Source of the DNA: Burkholderiaceae bacterium
Lineage (GTDB): Bacteria > Pseudomonadota > Gammaproteobacteria > Burkholderiales > Burkholderiaceae_C
Reading direction: 5' to 3'
Length of the DNA stretch: 64,000 nucleotides
Assembly (NCBI GenBank): GCA_024235955.1
Contig: JACKLJ010000002.1
Coordinates: 620,001 to 684,000, forward strand
Shown here piece after piece: positions 53,801 to 64,000 of this stretch. The position numbers and the translations under genes were made by a program. Every line of letters starts with the position of its first letter. Within the stretch, counting starts at the first letter, position 1. The notes below the pieces were generated by a model. It had not been told where the DNA came from, made no database searches, and worked only from the letters and a program-made list of their open reading frames with translations.

Positions 53801-54721
53801 ATGATCGTCCGCCCCCGCCCCAACTGGCTGCGCCTGCTGTTCGTCTGGCGCGGCTCGATCCTGCGCAAGATCCTGCCGCAGCTCGTGGCGGTGCTGGTGC
53901 TGGCGCTGGTGGTGACCGTGGTGCACGGCCAGGTGCTGCGCTGGAAGGTGCCGCTCAACTTCGTGCCCTTCTCGCTCATCGGGCTCACGCTGGCCATCTT
54001 CCTGGGCTTTCGCAACGGCACCAGCTACAGCCGCTGGTGGGAAGCGCGCGTGCTGTGGGGTTCGCTGCTGATCGAATGCCGCGCCGCCGTGCGGCACGCG
54101 CTCACGCTGGTGGATGGCGATCAGGCCCAGGCGTCCGTACTGGCGCGCCGGCTGATCGCCCTCGGCCACGCGCGGCGCCACCAGCTGCGCGGCAGCGATG
54201 CCGCGGCCGACATGGCGCGCCTGCTGCCCGCCGGCGAAGCCGCGCGCGTGGCTGCCGCGCGCTACCCGGCCGCCGCCCTGCTGCAGATGGCCGGCGAATG
54301 GCTGGGCGAGCTGCGCCGGCAGGGCCGCGTGGCACCAGCGCTGGTGCCGGCCATGGAGCAGCCGCTGGCCCAGATCGGCAACGCCATCGGCGGCTGCGAG
54401 CGGCTGGCGAACACGCCGATCCCCTTCACCTACAGCGTCATCATCCACCGCACCATCTACCTCTACTGCCTGCTGCTGCCCTTCGGGCTGGTGGATTCGA
54501 TCGGCGCCATGACGCCGCTGATCGTGGTGTTCGTGGCCTACACCTTCTTCGCGCTGGAAGCGCTGGGCTCGGAGATCGAGGAGCCCTTCGGCGCCGAGCC
54601 CAACGACCTGGCGCTGGACGCCATCTGCTGGACCATCGAAACCTCGCTGCTCGAGGCCATCGGCGTCGATCGCCAGGCCTGGCCGCCTCAGCCGGAGCCG
54701 CGCGACCACGTGCTCAGCTGA
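53801..54721 (+). CDS. Bestrophin-family channel protein
   Basis: This 306-residue membrane protein is related to animal bestrophin anion channels; bacterial members form pentameric cation or anion channels. Features are the N-terminal RPRPNWLRLLFVWRGSILRK, FLGFRNGTSYSRWWEARVLWG near 70 and the ALEALGSEIEEPFGAEPNDLAL segment near 250 with its acidic cluster. Four hydrophobic regions are visible. It is monocistronic. Confidence 0.88.
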   Translation: MIVRPRPNWLRLLFVWRGSILRKILPQLVAVLVLALVVTVVHGQVLRWKVPLNFVPFSLIGLTLAIFLGFRNGTSYSRWWEARVLWGSLLIECRAAVRHALTLVDGDQAQASVLARRLIALGHARRHQLRGSDAAADMARLLPAGEAARVAAARYPAAALLQMAGEWLGELRRQGRVAPALVPAMEQPLAQIGNAIGGCERLANTPIPFTYSVIIHRTIYLYCLLLPFGLVDSIGAMTPLIVVFVAYTFFALEALGSEIEEPFGAEPNDLALDAICWTIETSLLEAIGVDRQAWPPQPEPRDHVLS

Positions 54722-54726
54722 GCCCG

Positions 54727-55599
54727 CTAAATCGCCGCCTGGTCGCCAAAGAACCTGAGCAGGTCCCGGTAGCGCAAGGTGGTCGTGCCCCCATCGACCG
54801 CGAAGCTCTTGGTCTTGATGGTCGCCCCGGCCAGATGCACGATGCCGAGCGGCTCATACGGCGGGGTGGGCAGCCGCAGCAGTTTCGACGGCCGGTGCAC
54901 GAAGGGCAGGCTGGCACAGGTCTGCCAGTTGTCCACCGCCCGCAGGGGATACACCGAGAGCTTGTGCTGGTAGACGACCTTGTGCAGCGGGATCTGGTCC
55001 GAGAAGTAGACCTTTTCACCCGCGTCGTACCGCTGGCGCAGCGAACGCAGCTCAGCCTCCCACAGCGACCACACGGGCGAGTCCGCCTTCATGGCGAAGA
55101 CCCCGGCGTTCAGCATGGGCATTCTCAACGGCATCCCGTCCAGGCTGTCGCCTTCGTTGGTCTCATAGATCCGCAGGGTGCGGTCGGATGGCGTGGGGTA
55201 GTTGAGGTAGTGGACGTCGAACTCGGGGTGGATGGCGATGGCGAAGCCGGGCACGCCGGCCAGGATGCGCGGCAGCGACTCGGCACCCTGGAACCAGCAG
55301 TCGGCGTCCACCCAGCAGTAGCTGGCGTAGCCCGGGAACAGCTCCCGCAGCCCGGGCTTGATGCCGAGGTAGGCCAGGTCGTACCCGTGCGCGCTGTCGA
55401 GCGCCGCCACCGGCGGCACCCGGACCAGCACGTCGAATTGCGAGGCCAGCGCGGCAGGCGGCTCGCAGCCGCCGAACACCACGGCGGCCAGGCGGTAACG
55501 GTTCTGGTAGGCGCGGCGGAACGAGGCCGCCATGTCCTCGGCCAGATCGAGGTACCGGCCGTCGAACGCGGTCACCACCAGCACGTCTTGGGCGTCCAC
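54727..55599 (-). CDS. GT-A-fold glycosyltransferase-like hypothetical protein
   Basis: This 290-residue soluble protein opens with VLVVTAFDGRYLDLAEDMAA and carries a DxD motif in YCWVDADCWF near 97, followed by MLNAGVFAMKADS and a Gln/Asp stretch, as in GT8-like or capsular glycosyltransferases. No specific family is recognised. It lies between the bestrophin gene (convergent) and ettA (same strand, 36 bases upstream). Confidence 0.7.
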   Translation of the reverse strand: MDAQDVLVVTAFDGRYLDLAEDMAASFRRAYQNRYRLAAVVFGGCEPPAALASQFDVLVRVPPVAALDSAHGYDLAYLGIKPGLRELFPGYASYCWVDADCWFQGAESLPRILAGVPGFAIAIHPEFDVHYLNYPTPSDRTLRIYETNEGDSLDGMPLRMPMLNAGVFAMKADSPVWSLWEAELRSLRQRYDAGEKVYFSDQIPLHKVVYQHKLSVYPLRAVDNWQTCASLPFVHRPSKLLRLPTPPYEPLGIVHLAGATIKTKSFAVDGGTTTLRYRDLLRFFGDQAAI

Positions 55600-55635
55600 G
55601 CGGTGTTCTCCTGATCCGGCGCCGGGCGGGCCGCG

Positions 55636-57297
55636 TTACTTCAGTGCCTTGTAGCGCACGCGGTGCGGCCGCGCGCCTTCCTCGCCCAGGCGCCTGACCT
55701 TGTCGGCCTCGTACTCCTGGAAGTTGCCATCGAAGAAGACCCATTGCGCCTCGTCCTCGGCGGCCAGGATGTGGGTGCAGATGCGGTCGAGGAACCAGCG
55801 GTCGTGGCTGATCACCATCACGCTGCCGGCGAACTCGAGCAGCGCGTCTTCCAGCGCGCGCAGGGTTTCCACGTCGAGGTCGTTGGAAGGCTCGTCCAGC
55901 AGCAGCACGTTGCCGCCCTGCATCAGCGTCTTGGCCAGGTGCAGGCGGCCGCGCTCGCCGCCGGAGAGCATGCCGACCTTCTTCTGCTGGTCGCCGCCGT
56001 TGAAGTTGAAGCGCCCGCAGTAGGCGCGGCTGGGCATCTGGAACTTGCCCACGGTGATGATGTCCAGCCCGCCGGAGATGTCTTCCCACACGGTCTTGTC
56101 GTTGGCCAGGTCGTCGCGGCTCTGGTCGACGAAGGCCATCTGCACGGTCTTGCCGACGGCGATCTCGCCGCTGTCGGGCTGTTCCTTGCCGGCGATCAGC
56201 TTGAACAGCGTGGACTTGCCCGCGCCGTTGGGGCCGATGATGCCGACGATGGCGCCGGCCGGCACCTTGAAGCTGAGGTTGTCGATCAGCAGGCGGTCGC
56301 CGAAGCTCTTGGAGACGTTCTTGAACTCGAACACCTCATGGCCCAGGCGCTCGGCCACGGGGATGAAGATCTCCTGCGTCTCGTTGCGGCGCTGGTATTC
56401 GTAGTCGGACAGTTCCTCGAAGCGGGCCAGGCGGGCCTTGCTCTTGGCCTGGCGGCCCTTGGGGTTCTGGCGCGCCCATTCCAGTTCCTTCTTCATCGCC
56501 TTGGCGCGCGCGTCCTCGGTGCGCTGCTCCTGCTTCAGGCGCGCCTCCTTCTGCTCCAGCCAGGTGGAGTAGTTGCCCTTGTACGGGATGCCGTGGCCGC
56601 GGTCCAGTTCGAGGATCCACTCGGCCGCGTTGTCGAGGAAGTAGCGGTCGTGGGTGATGGCCACCACGGTGCCGGCAAAGCGCTGCAGGAAGATCTCCAG
56701 CCACTGCACGCTCTCGGCGTCCAGGTGGTTGGTGGGCTCGTCCAGCAGCAGCATGTCGGGCTTGGACAGCAGCAGCTTGCACAGCGCCACGCGGCGCTTC
56801 TCGCCGCCCGAGAGCTTGCCGATCACGGCGTCCCACGGCGGCAGACGCAGCGCGTCGGCGGCGATCTCGAGCTGGTGCTCGCTGTCGGTGCCGGCGGCGG
56901 CGATCACGGCTTCGAGCCTGCCCTGCTCCTCGCTCAGGGCGTCGAAGTCGGCATCGGGTTCGGCGTAGGCGGCGTAGATTTCTTCCAGCCGGGCCTTGGC
57001 CGCGTTGACCTCGCCCATGGCCAGCTCGACTTCCTGACGCACGGTGTGCTCGGGGTCGAGCTGCGGCTCCTGCGGCAGGTAGCCGATGTCCAGGCCGGGC
57101 ATCGGCGTGGCCTCGCCCTCGATCTCCTTGTCGATGCCGGCCATGATCTTCAGCAGCGTGGACTTGCCCGAACCGTTCAGGCCCAGCACGCCGATCTTGG
57201 CGCCCGGGAAGAAGCTGAGCGAGATGTCCTTCAGGATCTGCCGCTTGGGCGGCACGATCTTGCCGACGCGGTTCATGGTGAAGACGTACTGGGCCAT
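55636..57297 (-). CDS. ettA: Energy-dependent translational throttle protein EttA (ABC-F)
   Basis: This 553-residue soluble ABC-F ATPase binds the ribosomal E site and gates translation by ATP/ADP ratio. It has two ATP modules: Walker A GLNGSGKST near 40 with signature LSGGEKRR near 165, and GPNGAGKST near 356 with LSGGERGR near 455. The starting MAQYVFTMNRVGKIVPPKR is typical of EttA. A dispersed repeat lies just upstream of it. Confidence 0.95.
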   Translation of the reverse strand: MAQYVFTMNRVGKIVPPKRQILKDISLSFFPGAKIGVLGLNGSGKSTLLKIMAGIDKEIEGEATPMPGLDIGYLPQEPQLDPEHTVRQEVELAMGEVNAAKARLEEIYAAYAEPDADFDALSEEQGRLEAVIAAAGTDSEHQLEIAADALRLPPWDAVIGKLSGGEKRRVALCKLLLSKPDMLLLDEPTNHLDAESVQWLEIFLQRFAGTVVAITHDRYFLDNAAEWILELDRGHGIPYKGNYSTWLEQKEARLKQEQRTEDARAKAMKKELEWARQNPKGRQAKSKARLARFEELSDYEYQRRNETQEIFIPVAERLGHEVFEFKNVSKSFGDRLLIDNLSFKVPAGAIVGIIGPNGAGKSTLFKLIAGKEQPDSGEIAVGKTVQMAFVDQSRDDLANDKTVWEDISGGLDIITVGKFQMPSRAYCGRFNFNGGDQQKKVGMLSGGERGRLHLAKTLMQGGNVLLLDEPSNDLDVETLRALEDALLEFAGSVMVISHDRWFLDRICTHILAAEDEAQWVFFDGNFQEYEADKVRRLGEEGARPHRVRYKALK

Positions 57298-57317
57298 GCG
57301 GAAACTTCTCCGATTAC

Positions 57318-57380
57318 TCTTGAATTGATAGCTGCCTGCGCCCGCCACGAAAGGGCTGGAAGGCGATTTGGCTTGAAACT
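57318..57380 (+). repeat. Dispersed intergenic repeat, copy 10
   Basis: GATAGCTGCCTGCGCCCGCCA then AAAGGGCTGGAAGGC then TGGCTTGAAAC. It lies 20 bases before the ettA start, in its likely 5' untranslated region. Confidence 0.8.
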
Positions 57381-57478
57381 CCGGCAGTTGGCAAAGGCGC
57401 TGGGCACGCGGCACCGCGGAGCATGTGGATGGTTCGATTATCCCTGCTTGTCAAGCCCGCAGCGGGCGCGCGCGGCTT

Positions 57479-58051
57479 TCAGGCGGCGGGCGGAGGCGCG
57501 TCGCCTGCGGCCGGGCCGGCCGCCGTGGTGAGCAGGTTCTGCAGCGCCGGCGGCAGGTAGCTGCGCGTCAGCCATTCGGGCGGCGCCTGCCATTCGTGCC
57601 AGTCGGTGCGCGCCAGCACCATCTGCAGCGCGTGCAGCCAGCGGTGCAGGCCGACGCGGCTGAGCTGCACGCTGCGGTCGCCCTCGCGGGTGCCAAACAC
57701 CAGCTCGGCGTTGCGCACCGTGCCGGTGACGCGAAAACGCGTGCACAGCGGCGCCGCGGCGAGCTCGGCGGCGCCCTCCTCGCTGTCGCGGCCGAGCGTG
57801 AGCGCGCGCCCGGATTCGCCGGGCTGGGGCTGGTTGAGCGAGGCATCGTGCTCACGCGCGGCGCCCTCGGCGCCGGGCGGCGCGGGCTCGCCGGCGGGCT
57901 GCGCCGCCACCGTCTCCAGCACCTGCGCCACCGACGACACCACGCTTTGCACCATGCGCCGCGTGAGCCATAGTCGCGTGTTCCAGGCGCTGCAGCTGAC
58001 CCACAGCCGGTCCTCGGCGGCGCTGTAGCCAAACGTGGTGGTGACGGACAT
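57479..58051 (-). CDS. Hypothetical protein
   Basis: This 190-residue soluble protein begins MSVTTTFGYSAAEDRLWVSC. It has a Pro/Ala-rich linker near 65-85 and a beta-rich second half (RFRVTGTVRNAELVFG). I recognise no family. It ends in an Ala/Pro-rich tail. It is divergent from rhlE with about 230 bases between that show no other gene. Confidence 0.6.
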   Translation of the reverse strand: MSVTTTFGYSAAEDRLWVSCSAWNTRLWLTRRMVQSVVSSVAQVLETVAAQPAGEPAPPGAEGAAREHDASLNQPQPGESGRALTLGRDSEEGAAELAAAPLCTRFRVTGTVRNAELVFGTREGDRSVQLSRVGLHRWLHALQMVLARTDWHEWQAPPEWLTRSYLPPALQNLLTTAAGPAAGDAPPPAA

Positions 58052-58282
58052 GGGTGCGGCGTGCTGACGGCGGGCGGCCGTGTCCGTGCCATAATAACGG
58101 CACCTGCGGAACACCAGTACGCCCGCAGCGTCAGCGTTCTTGCTGGGGATGAAGCGGCCCAGGCCTCCGGTGCCCTCTCCCGCCCAGAAACCCGATGGGT
58201 CTTTTGACTGGCTGCCGGCACCCTGCTTGGCGGATCAGGCCCATCGCCACGCGCCACCTACGTTTCGCAGGCGCCACCGTGA

Positions 58283-60118
<1,836 letters not shown>

Positions 60119-60133
60119 CCGGCCGCCCTCAGG

Positions 60134-60170
60134 AAAACGCCGCATGCCTTCTGGAATGCGGCGTTTTTTT
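60134..60170 (+). terminator. Intrinsic terminator after rhlE
   Basis: AAAACGCCGCAT pairs with ATGCGGCGTTTT around a 10-base loop and is followed by more T. It lies 16 bases after the rhlE stop. Confidence 0.9.
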
Positions 60171-60200
60171 ATGAGACCAACAGGCCTGTCGTCCTTATCT

Positions 60201-60238
60201 GGCGGGTGCAAGAAGCTATTCAATCAGTAGCATTCACC
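60201..60238 (-). repeat. Dispersed repeat remnant
   Basis: GGCGGGTGCAAGAAGCTATTC then AGTAGCA is the end of a reverse copy of the dispersed family, between rhlE and the convergent cupin gene. Confidence 0.5.
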
Positions 60239-60276
60239 CCCCACGGAAGCACCCGACGCCGGCGGCACCTGCACCC

Positions 60277-60669
60277 TCAATCCCTCACGAACAGCGTCTC
60301 CAAGCCCTCGTCGCCCAGCGCGCGGCTGCAATGGCCGTGCAGCGTGGCGTCGAAGGTGGCGCCGGGCGGCAGCGTGTCGTTGGAATAAAAGCACTCGCCC
60401 GGCCCGAACACACGCCGGCTGCCGTCCTGCAGGCCGATCTCCATGCGCCCGCGCAGCACCACCAGCCACTGCGGTGTGGTGGTGCAGTGGAACTGGCTGG
60501 CAAAGCCGGCCGGGCTGCGCCGCCACTGCGAGCCGCCGCTGGGCGCCAGCGCCGTCAGCCGCGAAGCCGGCGAGCCCTCGGCCAGCGGCAGCACGCGCTC
60601 GCGCCAGCGCGCGCGGCCGTCGGCGTCGGTGAAGAGTTCGGGCAGCGTCATCGTGGCGGTGTCGGGCAT
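60277..60669 (-). CDS. Cupin-domain protein
   Basis: This is a small beta-barrel protein of about 130 residues. The cupin strands appear as FHCTTTPQWLVVLRGRMEIG and FGPGECFYSNDTLPPGATFD, ending in the HGHCSRALG segment. Substrate is unknown. Start 60669 (MPDTATMTLPELF) or 60651 are both possible; neither has a strong ribosome site. It is convergent with rhlE. Confidence 0.8.
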   Translation of the reverse strand: MPDTATMTLPELFTDADGRARWRERVLPLAEGSPASRLTALAPSGGSQWRRSPAGFASQFHCTTTPQWLVVLRGRMEIGLQDGSRRVFGPGECFYSNDTLPPGATFDATLHGHCSRALGDEGLETLFVRD

Positions 60670-60853
60670 GGCGGCAGGTCGTGGCTGGTGGCTGGACAGG
60701 CGTGCTTTGTAGCAGAGGCGCGTGGCCCGTCCCGCTGCCCGGCCGCCCATCCGCGCCGCAACAAATGCTTGCAATCCCGCTGCCGGTGTGCAACCCCATC
60801 CTCGCCCCGGCACCGTTTCACGCCATGTCCACGTCCAACCACGGAGCACCGAC

Positions 60854-61759
60854 ATGCCTTTCCCGCACCGCACCGCCCTCACCCGCCGCCTGGCCCTCGT
60901 GGCCCTGGGGGCGCTCGCCCTGCTGCCCGCGCTGCCGGCGCAGGCCGTTGGGCGCATCGCCGACCTGCAGGTGATCGACCGCGACAGCGGCGAAACACTG
61001 CCCATCTACCGCCATCAGGGCGAGTACTGGATCGCCGGCCGCCCCGGCGCGCGCTACGCACTGCAGCTGGGCAACACCGGCGGCGGGCGCGTACTGGCCG
61101 TCACCTCGGTGGACGGCGTGAACGTTGTCTCCGGCGAAACCGCCGCCTGGGAGCAGACCGGCTACGTGCTGGCGCCCTGGCAGCGCGCGCAGATCACCGG
61201 CTGGCGCAAGAGCGACGCCGAAGTGGCACAGTTCCACTTCACCGCGCTGCCGCGTTCCTACGCCGCGCGCACCGGTCGGCCGGACAACGTGGGGGTGATC
61301 GGCGTCGCCGTGTTCCGCGAGCGCTACGAACCGCCGCCGCCCCCCTATCCGCCCGTGGCGCCCATGCCGCGCCGCCGCTGGGAGCCGGGCAGCGGCGAGT
61401 TCGGCTCCGCCGCGCCCGCCGACCGCGAGGCCCGCGCCGAAGCCGCCAGCCCCGCCGCCGAGGCCCGCGCCGAACCACGGGCCGATGCCGGCGCCCAGGC
61501 CACCGGCCGCGCCAAGGCGATGCCGGCGCCCGCTCCCAGCCTGGGCACCGGCCACGGCGCGCGCGAAAGCTCCTGGGTCACGCACACCGCGTTCGAGCGC
61601 CGCAGCAGCAGCCCCGACGAGGTGATCGTGCTGCGCTACGACAGCCGCGAGAACCTGGTGGCGCGCGGCGTGCTGCCGGCCTGGGAGCCGCAGCCGCGCC
61701 GGCCGCTGCCTTTCCCGGACGCGCCTGCCACGGGCTACGTGCCCGATCCGCCGCACTGA
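60854..61759 (+). CDS. Secreted hypothetical protein with Pro/Ala-rich linker
   Basis: This 301-residue protein has a signal peptide ending PAQAVG near 34 and a beta-rich domain (34-155) beginning RIADLQVIDRDSGETLPIY. A Pro/Arg/Ala linker (155-230) precedes a short C-terminal segment, WVTHTAFERRSSSPDEVIVL. The family is not recognised. ATG 60854 follows GGAG. It lies upstream of the sigma factor gene by 206 bases on the same strand and may belong to its regulon. Confidence 0.7.
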   Translation: MPFPHRTALTRRLALVALGALALLPALPAQAVGRIADLQVIDRDSGETLPIYRHQGEYWIAGRPGARYALQLGNTGGGRVLAVTSVDGVNVVSGETAAWEQTGYVLAPWQRAQITGWRKSDAEVAQFHFTALPRSYAARTGRPDNVGVIGVAVFRERYEPPPPPYPPVAPMPRRRWEPGSGEFGSAAPADREARAEAASPAAEARAEPRADAGAQATGRAKAMPAPAPSLGTGHGARESSWVTHTAFERRSSSPDEVIVLRYDSRENLVARGVLPAWEPQPRRPLPFPDAPATGYVPDPPH

Positions 61760-61965
61760 GAAGGCGTTGACGACACCCACATGCCCGCCCTGGCCGCCGG
61801 AACCCGCACGCCCGGCGTTGCCAATGCCCGCCGTGGCACGAGCCACGTCTGCGCCTGGCGCCCTGATCGGCCAGCTTCCGGCGGCCCTTTCGGGCACGCG
61901 GGATTCATTCACACCTTCCGAGGTCGCCCCTCGGCCTGCGTGGGCCGGCCGCCATAATCCGGCCC

Positions 61966-62565
61966 ATGTCCCCCGAGGCCGCGCCCGCCGACGAGCAGCT
62001 CATGCAAGCCTACGCTGCCGGTGACGCCCGCGCCTTCGAAATCCTGTACGACCGTCACCATCTGCGTCTGTGGCGCTACGTTTACAGGAGCATCGGCGAA
62101 CCCGCGAGCGCCGACGAGCTGGCCCAGGAAGTGTGGTTCAGCGTGGCCCGCGCCGGGCCCCGCTACGCCCCCAGCGCCGCCGCGCCCGACCGCCCGGTGG
62201 CGCGTTTTTCCACCTGGCTGTTCACGCTGGCGCACCACCGGCTGGTCGACCACCTGCGCGCCCGCCGCCCGCATGCCAGCCTGGAAGCCGAGGGCGAGGA
62301 CGGTGAACGCCTGGCCGACCAGCTGCCTGCCGACTCCGGCTTCGGCCCGGTGCGCCGGATCGAGTCGAAGCAGCAGGCCGAGCACCTGCTCGCCGCGCTC
62401 GACGCGCTGCCCGCCGCCCAGCGCGAAGCCTTCCTGCTCCAGGCCGAGGGCGGCATGAGCGTGGTCGAGATCGCCGAAGCCACCGGCGTCGGCCTGGAAA
62501 CCGCCAAGAGCCGCCTGCGCTACGCCCGCACCGCGCTGCGCCGCACGCTGGAGGTAATGGCATGA
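61966..62565 (+). CDS. ECF-type RNA polymerase sigma factor
   Basis: This 199-residue sigma-70 family member contains region 2 (ADEQLMQAYAAGDARAFEIL, ASADELAQEVWFSVAR) and region 4 (LPAAQREAFLLQAEGGMSVV, GLETAKSRLRYARTALRR). It directs polymerase to stress or envelope genes. Its stop overlaps the start of the next gene (ATGA), so they are translated together, which usually marks a sigma and anti-sigma pair. Confidence 0.92.
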   Translation: MSPEAAPADEQLMQAYAAGDARAFEILYDRHHLRLWRYVYRSIGEPASADELAQEVWFSVARAGPRYAPSAAAPDRPVARFSTWLFTLAHHRLVDHLRARRPHASLEAEGEDGERLADQLPADSGFGPVRRIESKQQAEHLLAALDALPAAQREAFLLQAEGGMSVVEIAEATGVGLETAKSRLRYARTALRRTLEVMA

Positions 62566-64000
62566 ACGCGCCCATGAACCCATCCGGCCACCCGCCCGGC
62601 GGTCCGCCCATGGACGACGACCTGCTGGCCCGCTACCAGGAGGCGGCGGAGCTCGACGCGGCCCAGCCCGACCCGAACGTGCGCGCCGCCGTGCTGGCCG
62701 AAGCGCAGATGCAGGCGTGGCGCCACGCCGAAGGCATGGATGCGGCCGGCGGCACGGACGAACCACCGCCCACCGCGCCGGGCGATCCGGCGTCGCATCT
62801 GCGGCTGATCGAGACCAGGGCTTTGCCAAGGCCGCCGACGCGACCCGCCGCCAACGACCACCGATGGCCGATCCGCGCCGTCGCCAGCGTCGCCGTGCTG
62901 GGCCTGGCCGGCCTGCTGGCGCTGCAGTTCGGCCGCAGCCCGCAGACCGAGCAGGACGTGGGCCTGGGCCGCAGCGCGCCGTCAGCCCAGGAGGGCACCG
63001 TGAGCGACAGCGGCCAGGTGGCCGACGCCCCCGCGCCCACCCCGTCCGCGCAAGCCACTGCTGCCGAACCGCAGACCCCATCGGCGATGACGGCGCCCGC
63101 ACCGGCCGCCGCTCCCGGTCTAGCGCCGGCCGCGGAACGGCAGCCCGGCGCAACGACTGCCGCACCCGCGCCCGCCGCGCCCCGGCAGCCGGAGTCGGAA
63201 CCGGCGCCTGCACCAGCACCAGCCCCCCTGGCCGAGTCCAACGCCCCGGCGGCTCCTCCGCCCGCGCCCCAGAAGCCCGCCGCACCGCCCCGCGCCGAGG
63301 GACGAGCCGAACGAAGAAGCGAGCCCGCGAAATCAGCCCCGGCCACCGCCCCCGCCGCGCAGCCGACCCACGACGGAGAAGCCGCCCGTACCCACGCCGA
63401 CGGGGCGCCACCGGAAGCCGTATCAGAGGCACGCGCCAAGGCCGGCATGCCGACACCCTCGGCCGCAGCTCCGGCTGCGCCACTGCCGCCGCCGCCAGCG
63501 CCGGTTGCGGCGCCAGCGCCTCCGGCCGGCGACGAAGCTGCCTCACCCGCCCGTGCGCCCTCGCCGGCGCTCCGCGGGGCTGCGCCGGCACCGGCACCGG
63601 CAGCCGCGGCGGGGCAACGCACCGCGCCTGAAGCAATGGGCCGCGCGCAAGGCTCGGCCACCACCGCCGCGGACGCCGCTGAAGCACCGTCGACCTTCAC
63701 GGCGCCCGAGCGCGCCGACGCCAGCGGCAGCACGGCTGCCGGCGCCAGCACGGCGGCTCCCGCCCCCGCAGCCAAGGCTTCCGCCCCGCCCAGGATCTCG
63801 GAGCTGCTCCGGCGCGAGGAAGAAGCACCGCAGGCCCTTTCGCCCTCGCAGCAGTTGCTGGCCGCCGCTACCCAGGGCCGGCCCAAGCTGGTGATCGAGG
63901 CACTGGAGCGCGGCGCCCCCCCCAACGCCGCCGACGCTGCCGGCCGCACGGCGCTGATGCTGGCAGCCATGCGCGGCGACGACGGCATGGTGCGCGTGCT
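62562..64000 (+). CDS. Membrane protein with ankyrin repeats, putative anti-sigma partner (runs off the window)
   Basis: The frame is open from ATG 62562, which overlaps the sigma stop by four bases, through the last base (479 codons seen). Residues 17-60 (MDDDLLARYQEAAELDAAQP) are acidic and helical, one membrane helix is at about 106-124 (VASVAVLGLAGLLALQF), and residues 140-420 form a Pro/Ala-rich linker. From 427 ankyrin repeats begin (LLAAATQGRPKLVIEALERG, then GRTALMLAAMRGDDG). The cytoplasmic front would hold the sigma factor and the ankyrin part would sense outside. That role is inferred from gene order. Confidence 0.8.
   Translation, partial: MNAPMNPSGHPPGGPPMDDDLLARYQEAAELDAAQPDPNVRAAVLAEAQMQAWRHAEGMDAAGGTDEPPPTAPGDPASHLRLIETRALPRPPTRPAANDHRWPIRAVASVAVLGLAGLLALQFGRSPQTEQDVGLGRSAPSAQEGTVSDSGQVADAPAPTPSAQATAAEPQTPSAMTAPAPAAAPGLAPAAERQPGATTAAPAPAAPRQPESEPAPAPAPAPLAESNAPAAPPPAPQKPAAPPRAEGRAERRSEPAKSAPATAPAAQPTHDGEAARTHADGAPPEAVSEARAKAGMPTPSAAAPAAPLPPPPAPVAAPAPPAGDEAASPARAPSPALRGAAPAPAPAAAAGQRTAPEAMGRAQGSATTAADAAEAPSTFTAPERADASGSTAAGASTAAPAPAAKASAPPRISELLRREEEAPQALSPSQQLLAAATQGRPKLVIEALERGAPPNAADAAGRTALMLAAMRGDDGMVRV

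Overview
The window is a high-GC, gene-dense piece of a betaproteobacterial chromosome, most likely from the Comamonadaceae (order Burkholderiales). I infer this from the gene families (TAXI and DctP TRAP transporters, acuI, gcvTHP behind a tandem glycine riboswitch, XrtH-type sorting proteins). A dispersed intergenic repeat built around AGCTGCCTGCGC, of a kind I associate with this family, also points there. No rRNA, tRNA or CRISPR array was seen.

Region 1 (1 to about 12,050) is a genomic island and contains none of those repeats. It opens inside a decayed 'transmissible locus of stress tolerance' (tLST, also called locus of heat resistance): clpK cut short, ftsH without its protease domain, an intact hsp20, the leader of a probable yfdX gene running into a kefB gene without its front, then intact psiE, M48 protease and degP-like genes. 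A LysR regulator follows, then a promoter, several hairpins and a terminator that look like a small RNA. Next is a gene for an unrecognised 810-residue zinc-ribbon/nuclease-like protein, split by a 1,161-bp IS5-family insertion. Removing the element and one CTAA target copy restores one open frame.

Region 2 (12,100 to 25,700) is chromosomal backbone: acuI, a 3-methyladenine glycosylase, an ABC exporter, ornithine cyclodeaminase with a divergent Lrp-type regulator, and a leftward cluster scoA-scoB-bdhA-TAXI binding protein-fused TRAP permease. The last cluster is controlled, probably, by a divergent PAS-LuxR protein, and would import and oxidise a short-chain acid or ketone body.

Region 3 (25,800 to 42,700) holds an AhpD-like protein, a glycosyltransferase, a thioesterase, an SDR, electron-transfer-flavoprotein dehydrogenase, a DctPQM TRAP system, and the glycine cleavage operon. 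That operon has a fused glycosyltransferase-methyltransferase gene inserted between gcvT and gcvH. A GNAT gene, a DUF2062 protein and a P1-family peptidase follow.

Region 4 (42,700 to 64,000) has a membrane-tethered TAXI protein, a fatty-acid hydroxylase-like protein, two tandem proteins with the exosortase signal in mid-chain, a Tat/GMC oxidoreductase pair, glyoxalase I, asparaginase with a PLP dehydratase, a bestrophin, ettA, rhlE, and an ECF sigma factor overlapping a long ankyrin-containing membrane protein that runs off the window end.
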